From assembly GCA_026707665.1 (NCBI GenBank), contig JAPOWK010000086.1:1-37607 (forward strand): a DNA stretch of 37,607 nt, read 5' to 3'. A program made the translations under genes and the position numbers. Shown here in pieces: positions 16,215-24,990 of this stretch. Origin of the DNA: Chloroflexota bacterium (lineage in GTDB: Bacteria; Chloroflexota; Anaerolineae; Aggregatilineales; Phototrophicaceae). Within the stretch, counting starts at the first letter, position 1. Each line of letters opens with the position of its first letter. The notes beneath the pieces were generated by a model. That model was not told the origin of the DNA and made no database searches. It saw only the letters and a list, made by a program, of their open reading frames with translations.

Positions 16215-16255
16215 CCCCATCCCCCAGCCCCTTCCCCGAGGCATCAGGGAAGGGG
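16215..16255. repeat. C-rich repeat with hairpin
   Basis: ACCCCATCCCCCAGCCCC-type sequence ending in an inverted repeat, CCCCTTCCC (16228-16236) and GGGAAGGGG (16247-16255). Related C-rich stretches lie at 31041-31082 and 37465-37541. It could lower read-through from the carboxyltransferase into the biotin carboxylase. The rest of the 16176-16391 gap shows no gene. Confidence 0.55.
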
Positions 16256-16391
16256 AGCGTCGCCACGTTCGCGTTGGCGACTTGGTGACGAATTTCTCGC
16301 TGTTGCCGCGTCAGGCCAGGCAACTGATCCGCTGCGGGCTTTGCACGATAGTTCCTCTGTCCGCGTGTGGCGAGAGTAAAGGAAGCAAAGG

Positions 16392-17909
16392 TTGCAAACC
16401 GGTCCCTTCAACAAAATCTTAATCGCCAACCGCGGCGAGATTGCGGTGCGGATCATCCGCGCGGCGCGCGACCTCGGCATCCCGACGGTGGCGGTCTACT
16501 CCGATGTCGACCGGACGGCGCTGCATGTGCGTTATGCCGATGAGGCGGTACCGATCGGCGGTCCGCGGCCGGCGGAGAGTTACCTGCGCATGGACAAGCT
16601 GATTGAAGTGGCGCGCAAAACAGGCGCCGAGGCCATCCACCCGGGTTATGGCTTTCTGGCGGAGAATGCCGATTTCGCCCAGCAGGTGATGGACGAAGGC
16701 ATCGTCTGGATTGGTCCGTCGCCCAGCGCCATCGCCACCATGGGCGACAAGCAGGCGGCGCGCACGGCAGTCACTCGGAATGGCGTCCCGCTGATACCGG
16801 GCACGGAAGCGGGCATGCCCGATGACGAGCTCATCCATGCCGCAAGACGCATCGGCTTCCCGGTGCTGATCAAGGCGGTGGCCGGCGGGGGCGGAACCGG
16901 CATGCGGCCGGTGGAGCGGGAAGAGGACTTCGCCGAATCGCTGGCGACCGCGCGTAGAGAAGCCGAGAGCGCTTTCGGCAATGGCGATGTCTACGTTGAG
17001 AAGCTGCTGCTGGGCGCGCGTCATATCGAGTTTCAGATATTGGCCGACGCCCACGGAAACACGATCCACCTGGGCGAGCGCGAGTGTTCCATTCAGCGCC
17101 GGCATCAGAAACTGGTGGAGGAAGCGCCGAGCGTCTTCGTTGACCGCGATTTGCGCGAAAAGATGGGGGCGATGGCGATCGCGGCGGCCGAGTCGGTCGG
17201 CTACATCAATGCCGGCACGATCGAATGCATGGTCGACCGCGACAAGAATTACTACTTTCTCGAGATGAACACGCGTCTGCAGGTCGAGCATCCGGTGACC
17301 GAGCTGGTGACCGGCATCGACTTGGCGAAAGAGCAGATTCGCATCGCGCGCGGCCGGCGAATGGGACCCACAGAGAGCCTGCTGGAGCCGAAGGGCTGGG
17401 CGATCGAATGCCGCATCAACGCCGAAGATCCTTACAACAACTTCATGCCCTCTACCGGGACGATCACCACGCAGATTCTGCCGACGGGACCGGGCGTACG
17501 CGTCGACGGCGGCGTGTATTCCGGCTCCGAGATCACGCCCTATTACGACAGCCTGATCGCCAAGCTGATCACCTGGGGCGAGACGCGTTCCGAGGCGATG
17601 CTGCGGATGCGGCGGGCATTGGCCGAATATCGCATCATGGGCTTGAAGCACAATATTCCCTTCCACATAAACTTGCTGAACAGCATCAGTTTCATCGCCG
17701 GGCAATTTGACACCACCTTTGTCGAGCGGCGCTTCAATATGAATACTTACGAGCAGGATCCGACAGCGAGCGATCTGGAAACGGTGGCGATCGCGGCGAC
17801 GCTCTACGCGCATCGTCAGCGGCAATTGGCGTCCCAGGTGGTGGCGCCGGCCAAGCGCGACGCCAGCAACTGGAAGTGGATGGGGCGCTTCGAGAGGATG
17901 CACCGATGA
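16392..17909 (+). CDS. accC: Biotin carboxylase subunit
   Basis: A 505-residue ATP-grasp biotin carboxylase that carboxylates biotin on the carrier protein using ATP and bicarbonate. Motifs in order: KILIANRGEIAVRIIRAARD, IHPGYGFLAENA, the ATP loop AGGGGTGMR, ERECSIQRRHQKLVEEAPS, FLEMNTRLQVEHPVTE (metal Glu/Asn and catalytic Arg) and ECRINAEDP. The ATP loop reads GGGGTGMR where E. coli AccC has GGGGRGMR. The start must be TTG 16392: the only upstream in-frame stretch ends at TAA 16377-16379, and AAAGGA lies eight bases before the TTG. The C-terminal 50 residues exceed the E. coli length, but no biotin domain is fused. A four-base ATGA overlap couples it to the carrier gene. Confidence 0.93.
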   Translation: MQTGPFNKILIANRGEIAVRIIRAARDLGIPTVAVYSDVDRTALHVRYADEAVPIGGPRPAESYLRMDKLIEVARKTGAEAIHPGYGFLAENADFAQQVMDEGIVWIGPSPSAIATMGDKQAARTAVTRNGVPLIPGTEAGMPDDELIHAARRIGFPVLIKAVAGGGGTGMRPVEREEDFAESLATARREAESAFGNGDVYVEKLLLGARHIEFQILADAHGNTIHLGERECSIQRRHQKLVEEAPSVFVDRDLREKMGAMAIAAAESVGYINAGTIECMVDRDKNYYFLEMNTRLQVEHPVTELVTGIDLAKEQIRIARGRRMGPTESLLEPKGWAIECRINAEDPYNNFMPSTGTITTQILPTGPGVRVDGGVYSGSEITPYYDSLIAKLITWGETRSEAMLRMRRALAEYRIMGLKHNIPFHINLLNSISFIAGQFDTTFVERRFNMNTYEQDPTASDLETVAIAATLYAHRQRQLASQVVAPAKRDASNWKWMGRFERMHR

Positions 17910-18412
17910 AATACGTCACCATCATCAATGAGCGGCGCTTCGAGATCGAGGTCGACAATGAAGGGCGCGTGCTGATAGATGGCGAAGAGCGCGATGTGGA
18001 TTTCCTGAACCTGGGTGGTTCGCTCTTCTCGTTGATCACTGAGAATAAATCATTTGAAGCGGTTATAGATGATGACGAAGGCCGGATCGATGTGATGATG
18101 CGTGGGCGCCTGTTTGAAGCGCAGGTGCTCGATGAACGGGCAATGCTCCTTATGCAGAGGCGCGGGGGAGTGGCGAGCGCCTCCGGCGAAGTCAGCGCGC
18201 CAATGCCGGGGCTTATCGTTGAAGTGACCGCGGTTTTGGGCGGCGAAGTCGCCAAAGGACAGACGGTGATCATCCTCGAATCGATGAAAATGCAGAACGA
18301 ATTAAAGTCGCCCATCGATGGGATAGTGCGGGCGATACACGCGGAAGCCGGGCAAGCAGTGGACAAGAACGAGTTACTGGTGGAAATTAGGGCGCCCGAG
18401 AACAAAAACTAG
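17906..18412 (+). CDS. Biotin carboxyl carrier protein
   Basis: A 168-residue carrier for the acyl-CoA carboxylase. The C-terminal biotinyl domain has APMPGLIV and ESMKMQNE, with Lys128 as the biotinylation site, and ends in a beta strand (NELLVEIRAP). The N-terminal 85 residues form a separate beta-rich segment (YVTIINERRFEIEVDNEG) like the linker or BT-type region of propionyl-CoA carboxylase alpha subunits, which would dock to the carboxyltransferase. In many organisms it is fused to the biotin carboxylase; here it is a separate gene whose ATG overlaps the previous stop by four bases. A longer frame from 17876 would lie inside the biotin carboxylase gene and is not used. Confidence 0.93.
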   Translation: MKYVTIINERRFEIEVDNEGRVLIDGEERDVDFLNLGGSLFSLITENKSFEAVIDDDEGRIDVMMRGRLFEAQVLDERAMLLMQRRGGVASASGEVSAPMPGLIVEVTAVLGGEVAKGQTVIILESMKMQNELKSPIDGIVRAIHAEAGQAVDKNELLVEIRAPENKN

Positions 18413-18446
18413 TCCCTCCCCGCTTTTGCAATAGCGCTTCTGACTC

Positions 18447-18452
18447 TATAAT
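18447..18452 (+). promoter_or_regulatory. -10 element for the glycosyltransferase pair
   Basis: Perfect TATAAT, with a loose -35 (TTTGCA, 18425-18430) 16 bp upstream and about 40 bases before the ATG at 18491. Confidence 0.5.
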
Positions 18453-18490
18453 TTGAGTTATTCCTTCGGTCTTTGGCTAGAACGAGACTA

Positions 18491-19858
18491 ATGGCGCTGC
18501 TTTCGAGACGAATTCCTGGCTGGGTGGATGCCCTTTGGCTGGCTTTGCTAACAGCCTACATCTTGGCGGGGGCGGCAATCGTGCCTTTCCACGGCGACGA
18601 GTCGACGCTGATTCACTTGAGCCAGGATTATCACGTTCTCTTCGTAGAAGGCGATTTGTCCGATATCCTGTATGACCGCAATTGGCCAGAGCGCGCTGGA
18701 GATCAGCGCTCACGTCTCATCGATGGCACGATCTCAAAGTTTGTATATGGCTGGCTGGCCTGGAACAAGGGCTTTCAGCCGGCGGATCTGAACGCGTCAT
18801 GGGGCTGGAAGCATGATTATGAATTGAACTTGAGCTACAATAGCGTTCCTGACGCTCAACTGTTAAAAGCGGCGCGTATGGCATCGGCGGTTCAATTGGC
18901 GTTGGCGACCGTCCTGCTCTTTCAGTTCGTGCAAATGACGTTGAACAGGCCGACAGCTTATTTAGCCAGCGCTTTCTTCGTACTGCATCCCAATGTCTTG
19001 ATCAATGGACGCCGGGCGACGATGGAAGGCTCGCATTTGCTGGGGCTGATGCTGATTCTGATCGTCGGCGCTTGGCTGCTGCGCGAGCGGCGATGGTGGG
19101 CGCATGCGCTTTTCGGCGTCTGCATGGGCTTCGCCGTCGCAGCCAAACATCCGAACATTATCGCCTGCGCCTTGGTTTATCTGGCTTTGCTGTTGGCGAC
19201 GCTCCGGCAGCAGCGGCGAGAGAACGGCCAGGTATTGAAGACAGTATGGAGAGAACGCGCTATCTTCATCGTGTCGCCAATCGTCGCCGCTTTGGTGTTT
19301 CTCCTGCTGAATCCGGCATGGTGGTCGGCGCCATGGGAGCTGCCGCCCGTCATCTTGGACTTGCGGTCAGCGCTCTTGAAGATTCAGGTCAATATGTTCG
19401 GTGGCTACAACTCCACGGCAGAACGGATACAAGGCTTTTTCCAATACGTATTCGCGGCCGAACATCAGTACTTTGAAGTGGCGCGCTGGGCGGGATACGA
19501 TGTGATCAGCGCGCAGATCCAGCAATACGAAAGGTCAGGACTGGCGGGCAGCCTAATCGGCGGGACCGGTTTGGCCGGCTTGTTGAGCCTGCTGCTGGCG
19601 CTGTTTGGCCTAGTCAAACTCGCTCGCGGTTCGGCGATCCAGGCAAGCAGTCGGATACTCTTACTCGTCTGGATTTTGGGCTCGGCGCTGGTCACCTTGG
19701 CGGTGACGCCGCTGCCTTGGGCGCGTTATTACCTGCCGCTGGCGCCCGCTCTGGCTATCCTCGCGTCACTGGCATTGGTCACCTTGGCTTCATCGCTGTG
19801 GAATCGCAGCAACAGCCGCGCGGCGGCGAAAACAATCCATAGCGCTCACACAAAATAA
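18491..19858 (+). CDS. GT-C (PMT/ArnT-like) membrane glycosyltransferase
   Basis: A 455-residue multi-pass membrane protein of the GT-C type (dolichyl- or undecaprenyl-phosphate-sugar transferases). The first loop after helix one carries the acidic HGDEST motif, the position of the catalytic DE/DD in PMT and ArnT-like enzymes. A long extracytoplasmic loop follows, then about nine to ten helices, with WARYYLPLAPALAILASLAL near the end, another GT-C feature. It would move a sugar from a lipid carrier to protein or cell-wall glycan outside the membrane; donor and acceptor are unknown. The ATG at 18491 is preferred to a TTG 18 bases upstream, though the ribosome binding site is weak for both. Another GT-C-like gene follows after 45 bases. 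Confidence 0.75.
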   Translation: MALLSRRIPGWVDALWLALLTAYILAGAAIVPFHGDESTLIHLSQDYHVLFVEGDLSDILYDRNWPERAGDQRSRLIDGTISKFVYGWLAWNKGFQPADLNASWGWKHDYELNLSYNSVPDAQLLKAARMASAVQLALATVLLFQFVQMTLNRPTAYLASAFFVLHPNVLINGRRATMEGSHLLGLMLILIVGAWLLRERRWWAHALFGVCMGFAVAAKHPNIIACALVYLALLLATLRQQRRENGQVLKTVWRERAIFIVSPIVAALVFLLLNPAWWSAPWELPPVILDLRSALLKIQVNMFGGYNSTAERIQGFFQYVFAAEHQYFEVARWAGYDVISAQIQQYERSGLAGSLIGGTGLAGLLSLLLALFGLVKLARGSAIQASSRILLLVWILGSALVTLAVTPLPWARYYLPLAPALAILASLALVTLASSLWNRSNSRAAAKTIHSAHTK

Positions 19859-19867
19859 CAAGCCCAC

Positions 19868-19887
19868 TCCTTGCACTGGCAAGGGTT
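19868..19887 (+). terminator. Small hairpin between the two GT-C genes
   Basis: Stem CCTTGC/GCAAGG with loop ACTG, followed by GTTT. It may be a weak terminator or attenuator inside the gene pair. Confidence 0.35.
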
Positions 19888-19903
19888 TATCAAGTAAGAA
19901 TCG

Positions 19904-22396
19904 ATGGCGTCAACATATTGGATTGAAGAATCGCTGGCTGGCATTCTCCCGACCTTGTGGATGTTCCTCGGCGTCGGATTGCCTTGGGCATACGCGATCA
20001 TTTCAACGAGGTTCTGGCCTTCGACAGCTTTGATCGGCGCGACCGCTTTGGCTTTGGGTCCCGCCTGGATGACGGCTTGGCTGCTTATCCTGGGCGTCGC
20101 CGGCGCCCAACTCGAAGCGCGCCTGCTACAGCCCGAATGGATCTTGCTCGGCAGCGTCGGCATTGCGGCGGCCGGCGGCGTAATCGCCTGGCGCAAGCGA
20201 GACAAATCCGCGTCCCGAACATCGTCAGCGCCAGCGCTCGCCTTTGATGAAAAGCTGATTGTCACGCTGATCGTCATTGCCGTCATCGCGCGTTGGATTC
20301 ACACCGCCTTTTGGCCATTCACGGCATACGATGCCTTGTGGGTATTCGCTTATCAGGGGCGTCATTTCTTTCTCGAAGGCAATATCCCGAACGCGATCGA
20401 TTACTATCCGCCATTTCTGTCGCTCCAGTTCACCTATGTACAGACACTCATAGGCGGCATCAACGATCATGCGGCGCGCATGGTGCTGCCCATGCTTCAT
20501 ATTGGCAGCATACTGGCCGCCTATCTGCTGGGCGGGCGCCTGCTGAATCGCCGCGTCGGGCTGTTCGTTGCCGCGCTCTGGAGCTTGCACCCGCAGGTCG
20601 GTCGTTGGTCGGTGATCGGCGATCTCGAGATTCCGCTGACTTTCAGCTTCACCATGGCGGCCGTCTTTTTTCTGCGCGCCTGGAGCGACGACCAGGACCC
20701 GGGTGAACGGCGGACTGGGGCGCTGCTTGCTGGCCTCATGCTGGGAATCGCCCTGTTCACCAAACCGACGGCGGGCGCATTCGTCTGGGGGGTATTGCTG
20801 CTGCTCGCCGTCGATTTGCTCCTCACACGATTTCAGTTTCGCCGCTGGCGGCCGCGGTTCCATATCGCGCTCTGGACCGGGTTGGCTTGTTTGCCATTGG
20901 GCGCCATCTGGTATTTGCGCAATCTGGTCTTGGCGCATGAGGTCGTCACGCTGCCGAAGGCGATCTGGCTGACGCGGGCGCTGCGCAATGGCGATTATCT
21001 GGCGCCGCTGGTAATTGGCGCCGTCGTCGCCTGGCTTGCGCTGGCAATTCGCTTCAGACTGAATCGGCGCGAAGCCATGATCGGCGCCTTTGGCATGCTG
21101 CTGCTGCTTGCGGGAGCGCTGGCTTCCAATACCAAGCTATTCCCCGCGCGCGTCGATCCGCCAGCGAGCTACGTCCAGGTAAGGGAGGCCGCATTCATGG
21201 CGGTCGGCCTCGCGCTTGGCGCTTTCAGCCTGCGCAGGGGTTATGGGACTGCATCCCACTCGCAGTTCAAACAGATGTTTGGCACGGGAGGCTGGGCGCT
21301 GTTGTTGGGGCTGCCCTATTTCGGCACGTTCTTATATTCCTACAGTTATCACTATCGGCTGGGATTCGCGATTTTACCCTTGCTCTGCCTGCCGATCGCG
21401 ATTGCGCTGTCGACGCTGCTGGCAAGCGAACGAATCAGCGGCTGGAGCAGGCGAATGCGGCGCGTCTATTATCTGGCGCTATTTTGCCTGAGTTTACCCG
21501 GCATAGCGGCGCCGGCGATGGATGTTCGTTGGTCGTCGCTTTGGCTAGGAGACGATGAGTTGGATAGCGACACCAGGAAGTATCAGGTCTTTAATCCATC
21601 GCTGATGGAAATCGTGTTTGGGCTGGAAGACTACATACAAGCTTCAGGCAATATGCCCGTTGTACTGGCGCCAGGGGAAGAACGCTTGCCCTTCTTCTTT
21701 CCGCAGATGCCGATCGTGGACCAGCCCGTGGCGAGCCTGGCGGAATTCGAATCGTCGGGCGCCACGCATTTCATTTACGGCGCCAAGGCACGGGAGGCTT
21801 ATATGGACGCCGGCCTGGATCCGCTGTCTACGCAAATCGTGTCGGCTTTGGGACGGGTCGATCTATTCCGAAAGACGAAAGAACACCGGGACGCCACCTT
21901 CAGTTACGAGCTCTACGAGGCGCTGGATTGGAAAGACCGCTGGACGATTCCCAAACGCCATCGAGCTCAGCCGCCGGTACGCCCCGTGGTCATTTATGGC
22001 GGTCTGCTGCAAGTTTATGTTGATGGCTTGTATCCGGAGGTCATTCACCGGGAGACGCCAATTACCTTCGAGCCGAGTTGGCGCGCGCTGCAGTCGCTCG
22101 AGCGCGAATATCAGTTTGTATTGCAGCTTCGGCATGCTGATGAGGGCAAGCTGACGCAGGAATGGAGGCTGCGGCCTGGCGAGAATCCCCACGGCTATTA
22201 TTCGCCGCTGCTGTGGGAAGTTGATGAAATCGTGAGAGACCGGCAGGTGTTGCGGCTGGATCCAGACGCCGGATACAAGCGCGGCCATCCGTATATTTTT
22301 CTGCTGGGCGTTTGGGATCCGGAGGCGGAGCACTACCTGCCCCTCGAAGTTGACGGCGAGCCAGCGGGCGAATTCTATCCAGTGGCCGGCGCCTAG
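19904..22396 (+). CDS. Large GT-C-like membrane protein with soluble C-terminus
   Basis: An 830-residue membrane protein. About 500 residues hold many helices in GT-C order. The first large loop has WPFTAYDALW, an acidic site where GT-C enzymes carry the catalytic Asp, and a YYPPFLSLQFTYVQ segment recalling the PLSYP-type region of PMT-like proteins. Residues after about 540 form a soluble extracytoplasmic domain (LAPGEERLPFFFPQMPIVD, then a beta-rich tail with GGLLQVYVDGLYPEV). That tail has no recognised family and looks like a carbohydrate-binding or sensing beta domain; this is inference. It is probably co-transcribed with the preceding GT-C gene, and the two may act on the same surface glycan. 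It converges on the CHAD gene, with 16 bases between the stops. Confidence 0.7.
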   Translation: MASTYWIEESLAGILPTLWMFLGVGLPWAYAIISTRFWPSTALIGATALALGPAWMTAWLLILGVAGAQLEARLLQPEWILLGSVGIAAAGGVIAWRKRDKSASRTSSAPALAFDEKLIVTLIVIAVIARWIHTAFWPFTAYDALWVFAYQGRHFFLEGNIPNAIDYYPPFLSLQFTYVQTLIGGINDHAARMVLPMLHIGSILAAYLLGGRLLNRRVGLFVAALWSLHPQVGRWSVIGDLEIPLTFSFTMAAVFFLRAWSDDQDPGERRTGALLAGLMLGIALFTKPTAGAFVWGVLLLLAVDLLLTRFQFRRWRPRFHIALWTGLACLPLGAIWYLRNLVLAHEVVTLPKAIWLTRALRNGDYLAPLVIGAVVAWLALAIRFRLNRREAMIGAFGMLLLLAGALASNTKLFPARVDPPASYVQVREAAFMAVGLALGAFSLRRGYGTASHSQFKQMFGTGGWALLLGLPYFGTFLYSYSYHYRLGFAILPLLCLPIAIALSTLLASERISGWSRRMRRVYYLALFCLSLPGIAAPAMDVRWSSLWLGDDELDSDTRKYQVFNPSLMEIVFGLEDYIQASGNMPVVLAPGEERLPFFFPQMPIVDQPVASLAEFESSGATHFIYGAKAREAYMDAGLDPLSTQIVSALGRVDLFRKTKEHRDATFSYELYEALDWKDRWTIPKRHRAQPPVRPVVIYGGLLQVYVDGLYPEVIHRETPITFEPSWRALQSLEREYQFVLQLRHADEGKLTQEWRLRPGENPHGYYSPLLWEVDEIVRDRQVLRLDPDAGYKRGHPYIFLLGVWDPEAEHYLPLEVDGEPAGEFYPVAGA

Positions 22397-22412
22397 CGAC
22401 TGCTGCTTTGCA

Positions 22413-23360
22413 TCAACGCAAGACCAAAAGAGAATCGGCAAAAGAACGCAGCGTGGCGCGGCTGTTGAAGCGGGTCCAGGCGGCGTTGAATCGCTCGCGT
22501 AAATCCACCAACTCGGCGTCGCGGGCGTCGAGGTAGCTTTGCAGGACCGCATTCTGCTCGGCCGGCAGATTATCGAGGCTGGCGACAGTTTCGCTGAAAA
22601 CGGCGATATCGTTGATGCGACCGAGAATCTCCTGCATCGCTTTCACCTGCGCAAGGAATGTTCCGGCGGAGCTACCGAGGATGGGCTGGAAGAATTCCAG
22701 AGCATAGCGCAACTGCTTATACTCCACGCGCAAGGCGTGCAGGATGGAATCATCCGATGCCGGCAGTACGGTGTCGTAGGCTCTGACGCGAGCCAGGCGT
22801 TCATGCAAGAGCAGCGGCAGCAGGTGGCGCAGTTGATGCGGCGTCTCACGCCTTTTCAGCCTGCGCGCGCCGCGCCCGGCACGTTTGGTCAGCCGCTGAA
22901 AACGATGGAGAAAACGCGAGTAGCGCTTGGAATCGAAGAGCCGATTGAGACGGACGCGACAGGCGCTTCGGCGATCTTCGAGTATCGCAATCACCGGGTC
23001 CAGCGCGGCTTGCGCCGCCGGCGGCAGCTCCGCCTGGAAATCTTGCAGATCCAGAATCAAGACATCGAGATCGCGGATGGCGCCCAATGCGCGCGCGATT
23101 TCCCGCAAGCCGCGCCCGTATGCGGCGACCGTCTTGCCGCGATAATAGGCGCCGATGAGATTGAAGAGGCTGCGCATGCGGCGGATGGCCACGCGCATCT
23201 GATGCACGGATTCGATATCTTCGCCGGTGCGGCTGCCGGCTTCGTGGCTTTTCATCCGGCGCAGTTGGCGGGCGAAGATCTTCCGCCCGGCTTCGGCCAT
23301 GGGATCGGTGGGGTGGATCGCCGTCTTCTTTTTCTTCGGTCTGTTGCTGTCGGCAGCCAT
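22413..23360 (-). CDS. CHAD-domain protein
   Basis: A 315-residue all-helical CHAD protein (conserved histidine alpha-helical domain). The basic signature SVHQMRVAIRRMRSLFNLIG at about residues 50-70 carries the conserved His and Arg/Lys residues that form a cationic groove. A second CHAD half contains LHALRVEYKQLRYALEFF, with the repeated motif. CHAD domains bind inorganic polyphosphate. The N-terminus is Lys-rich (RPKKKKTA). Many CHAD proteins are fused to or sit beside CYTH enzymes; here a CYTH gene lies 9 kb away and is not linked. No catalytic function is expected. It is transcribed alone and converges with the glycosyltransferase gene. Confidence 0.9.
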   Translation of the reverse strand: MAADSNRPKKKKTAIHPTDPMAEAGRKIFARQLRRMKSHEAGSRTGEDIESVHQMRVAIRRMRSLFNLIGAYYRGKTVAAYGRGLREIARALGAIRDLDVLILDLQDFQAELPPAAQAALDPVIAILEDRRSACRVRLNRLFDSKRYSRFLHRFQRLTKRAGRGARRLKRRETPHQLRHLLPLLLHERLARVRAYDTVLPASDDSILHALRVEYKQLRYALEFFQPILGSSAGTFLAQVKAMQEILGRINDIAVFSETVASLDNLPAEQNAVLQSYLDARDAELVDLRERFNAAWTRFNSRATLRSFADSLLVLR

Positions 23361-23577
23361 GTCCGTCTCTTCGTGCCAACCGTTCGCGATATCGGCTTGA
23401 TGTCAAGATAAGGGCAAAATCTGGCAAATGCATACGATACTTTAAGTCTATATTAACGAATCGCCTTATGCGCGTCAAAATCCTTAACATTGCGCGCTGA
23501 TGTGGCGCTGGCGAGACTGCTCCGCATTCAGCGACCGAGCGGTGATATACTTCACTTGCTTGTCGCGTGAACAAGGG
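23361..23577. other. Gap between divergent CHAD and dehydrogenase genes
   Basis: No gene is seen. The stretch 23405-23485 is AT-richer and should hold the start signals for both directions. A TATACT (23546-23551) could be a -10 for the rightward unit but has no good -35. Confidence 0.4.
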
Positions 23578-23679
23578 ATGATAATCTTACCCGCCTGGGA
23601 CGCCGAGTCGATTGAGATCACGGAATATAATGCTGATGGGAAGCGGGGAAAGTTTTACCGGGACAGTTGCGAAGACTGA
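23578..23679 (+). CDS. Possible 33-residue leader ORF
   Basis: ATG 23578 opens a 33-codon frame (begins MIILPAWDAESIEITEY, ends RDSCED) that stops six bases before the dehydrogenase GTG. Its ribosome binding site (AAGGG) is too close to the ATG to be convincing. The acidic, protein-like composition and the tight spacing to the next gene raise the chance that it is translated and coupled. It could equally be a remnant of a longer gene. I do not recognise it. Confidence 0.25.
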   Translation: MIILPAWDAESIEITEYNADGKRGKFYRDSCED

Positions 23680-23685
23680 GTTAAC

Positions 23686-24480
23686 GTGAACCAAAAGGTC
23701 GTCTTCATCACCGGCGCGTCGAGCGGGATTGGGCGGGCGGCGGCGCTGGCCTTCGCGCGGGCCGGCTATCAAGTCTGTGGGCTGGCGCGACGGGCTGAAC
23801 GACTTGAAGCTCTGCGAGAAGAGATTGCCGCCCTGCCCGTCCCGCATGGCGAATTTCTCGCGATGGTCGGCAATGTAGGCGATGCGGCGGCGCAGAAAGC
23901 GGCGGTGGCGCGGACCCTGGAGCGCTACGGGCGGCTGGACGTCTTGGTCGCCAATGCCGGCATCGGGCAGCATGGGGCGGTCGCCGATGCGGACTGGAAC
24001 GACATCGAGACGGTGCTTCGAACGAATATCGACGGCGTGCTGCACAGCGTCCGCGCTGCAGTACCGGCGATGCGAGCGTCGGGCGGCGGTCATATCCTCA
24101 TCGTCACATCGGTGGTGGCCGGCGTGCACTGTCCCTATACCGCCACCTACGCCGCCAGCAAAGCATTCGTTTCCAGCCTGGCGGGTTCGCTGCGGCTGGA
24201 GCTGGAAGATGAAAACATCGCCGTGACTGATGTACTCGTGGGGCGCACCGAGACCGAATTCAACCAGAATCGGCTAGGCTCGAGGGCGGCGGTTCGCGGG
24301 GGGCTGCCGACGATGAACGCCGACAAGGTCGCGCTCGCTCTCGTGCGGGCGGCTGAGCGCAAACCAAGGCGGCTGATCCTGAGTCTATTTGACCGGCTGA
24401 TCCTGGCGGGTGGCGTCGCGGCGCCGGGGATCATGGCGCGTTTGGCGAAGCGGCAGTATGAGCCGGCACCGGGCGATTAG
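23686..24480 (+). CDS. Short-chain dehydrogenase/reductase
   Basis: A 264-residue classical SDR, an NAD(P)(H)-dependent oxidoreductase. The Rossmann motif TGASSGIG is at residues 9-16, NAG at 90-92, and the catalytic set is Asn114, Ser142, Tyr155 and Lys159 (YAASK). Arg residues after strand two (GLARRAERL) favour NADP(H). The C-terminal 40 residues (LILSLFDRLILAGG) are hydrophobic and may touch the membrane, as in some lipid- or sterol-type SDRs. The substrate is unknown. It starts with GTG and is followed 17 bases later by the YbaK-type gene in the same direction; no shared pathway is evident. Confidence 0.9.
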   Translation: MNQKVVFITGASSGIGRAAALAFARAGYQVCGLARRAERLEALREEIAALPVPHGEFLAMVGNVGDAAAQKAAVARTLERYGRLDVLVANAGIGQHGAVADADWNDIETVLRTNIDGVLHSVRAAVPAMRASGGGHILIVTSVVAGVHCPYTATYAASKAFVSSLAGSLRLELEDENIAVTDVLVGRTETEFNQNRLGSRAAVRGGLPTMNADKVALALVRAAERKPRRLILSLFDRLILAGGVAAPGIMARLAKRQYEPAPGD

Positions 24481-24497
24481 CGCGAAAGGCGATGTCG

Positions 24498-24980
24498 ATG
24501 GCCAAAGTCAAAAAGCTCAATTCGATGCGGCTGCTCGACGCGAAGTCGATTCGCTACGACGTGCATTTTTATGACAAGTCGATCCGCGATGCGCGGCAGG
24601 TGGCGGAGGCGGTCGGATTCTCCGCCGATGAAGTCTACAAGACCCTGGTCGTTGAAGCGCCATCGGCGAAGAAACCGGTGTTGGTGATGCTGCCGTCGAA
24701 TAATACGCTGAATCTCAAGCGGCTGGCGAAAGCGCTGGGCGAGAAGAAGCTGGCGCTGGCGTCGCATGCAGATGCGGAGAAGTGGACCGGCTTACAAGTG
24801 GGAGGCATCAGCGCGCTGGCTCTGATGGGAAAGAATTGGAAAGTTTTTCTCGATCGGCGGGCCTTGGCGCAGGAGCGAATTGTCATCAGCGCCGGGCAGC
24901 GCGGCCTTCAACTCCGCATTGAGACCGGCGACTTGATTGAGCTGCTTGGCTGCGAGCTGGTTGATGTGGCCGACCGGTGA
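24498..24980 (+). CDS. ybaK: YbaK/EbsC-type Cys-tRNA(Pro) deacylase
   Basis: A 160-residue YbaK-family editing protein that hydrolyses cysteine mistakenly attached to tRNA-Pro. The fold's motifs are visible: EVYKTLVVEA, where Lys48 corresponds to the essential Lys46 of E. coli YbaK, VMLPSNNTLNLKRLAKALG, and the substrate loop GLQVGGISALAL. In E. coli the last motif is GGISPLG; here it is GGISALA, a small change at the pocket edge. The ATG at 24498 is chosen over the one at 24492 because AAAGG (24485-24489) is eight bases from the former and only two from the latter. It acts in the cytoplasm in complex with ProRS. It converges with pfkA, ten bases away. Confidence 0.9.
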   Translation: MAKVKKLNSMRLLDAKSIRYDVHFYDKSIRDARQVAEAVGFSADEVYKTLVVEAPSAKKPVLVMLPSNNTLNLKRLAKALGEKKLALASHADAEKWTGLQVGGISALALMGKNWKVFLDRRALAQERIVISAGQRGLQLRIETGDLIELLGCELVDVADR

Positions 24981-24990
24981 GCGACCTTGA

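Noticed and set aside
16419..17903. 494-codon frame opposite the biotin carboxylase
   Set aside because: It is the antisense shadow of a gene with all biotin carboxylase motifs; no start signal and low-complexity Arg/His/Asp-rich product.
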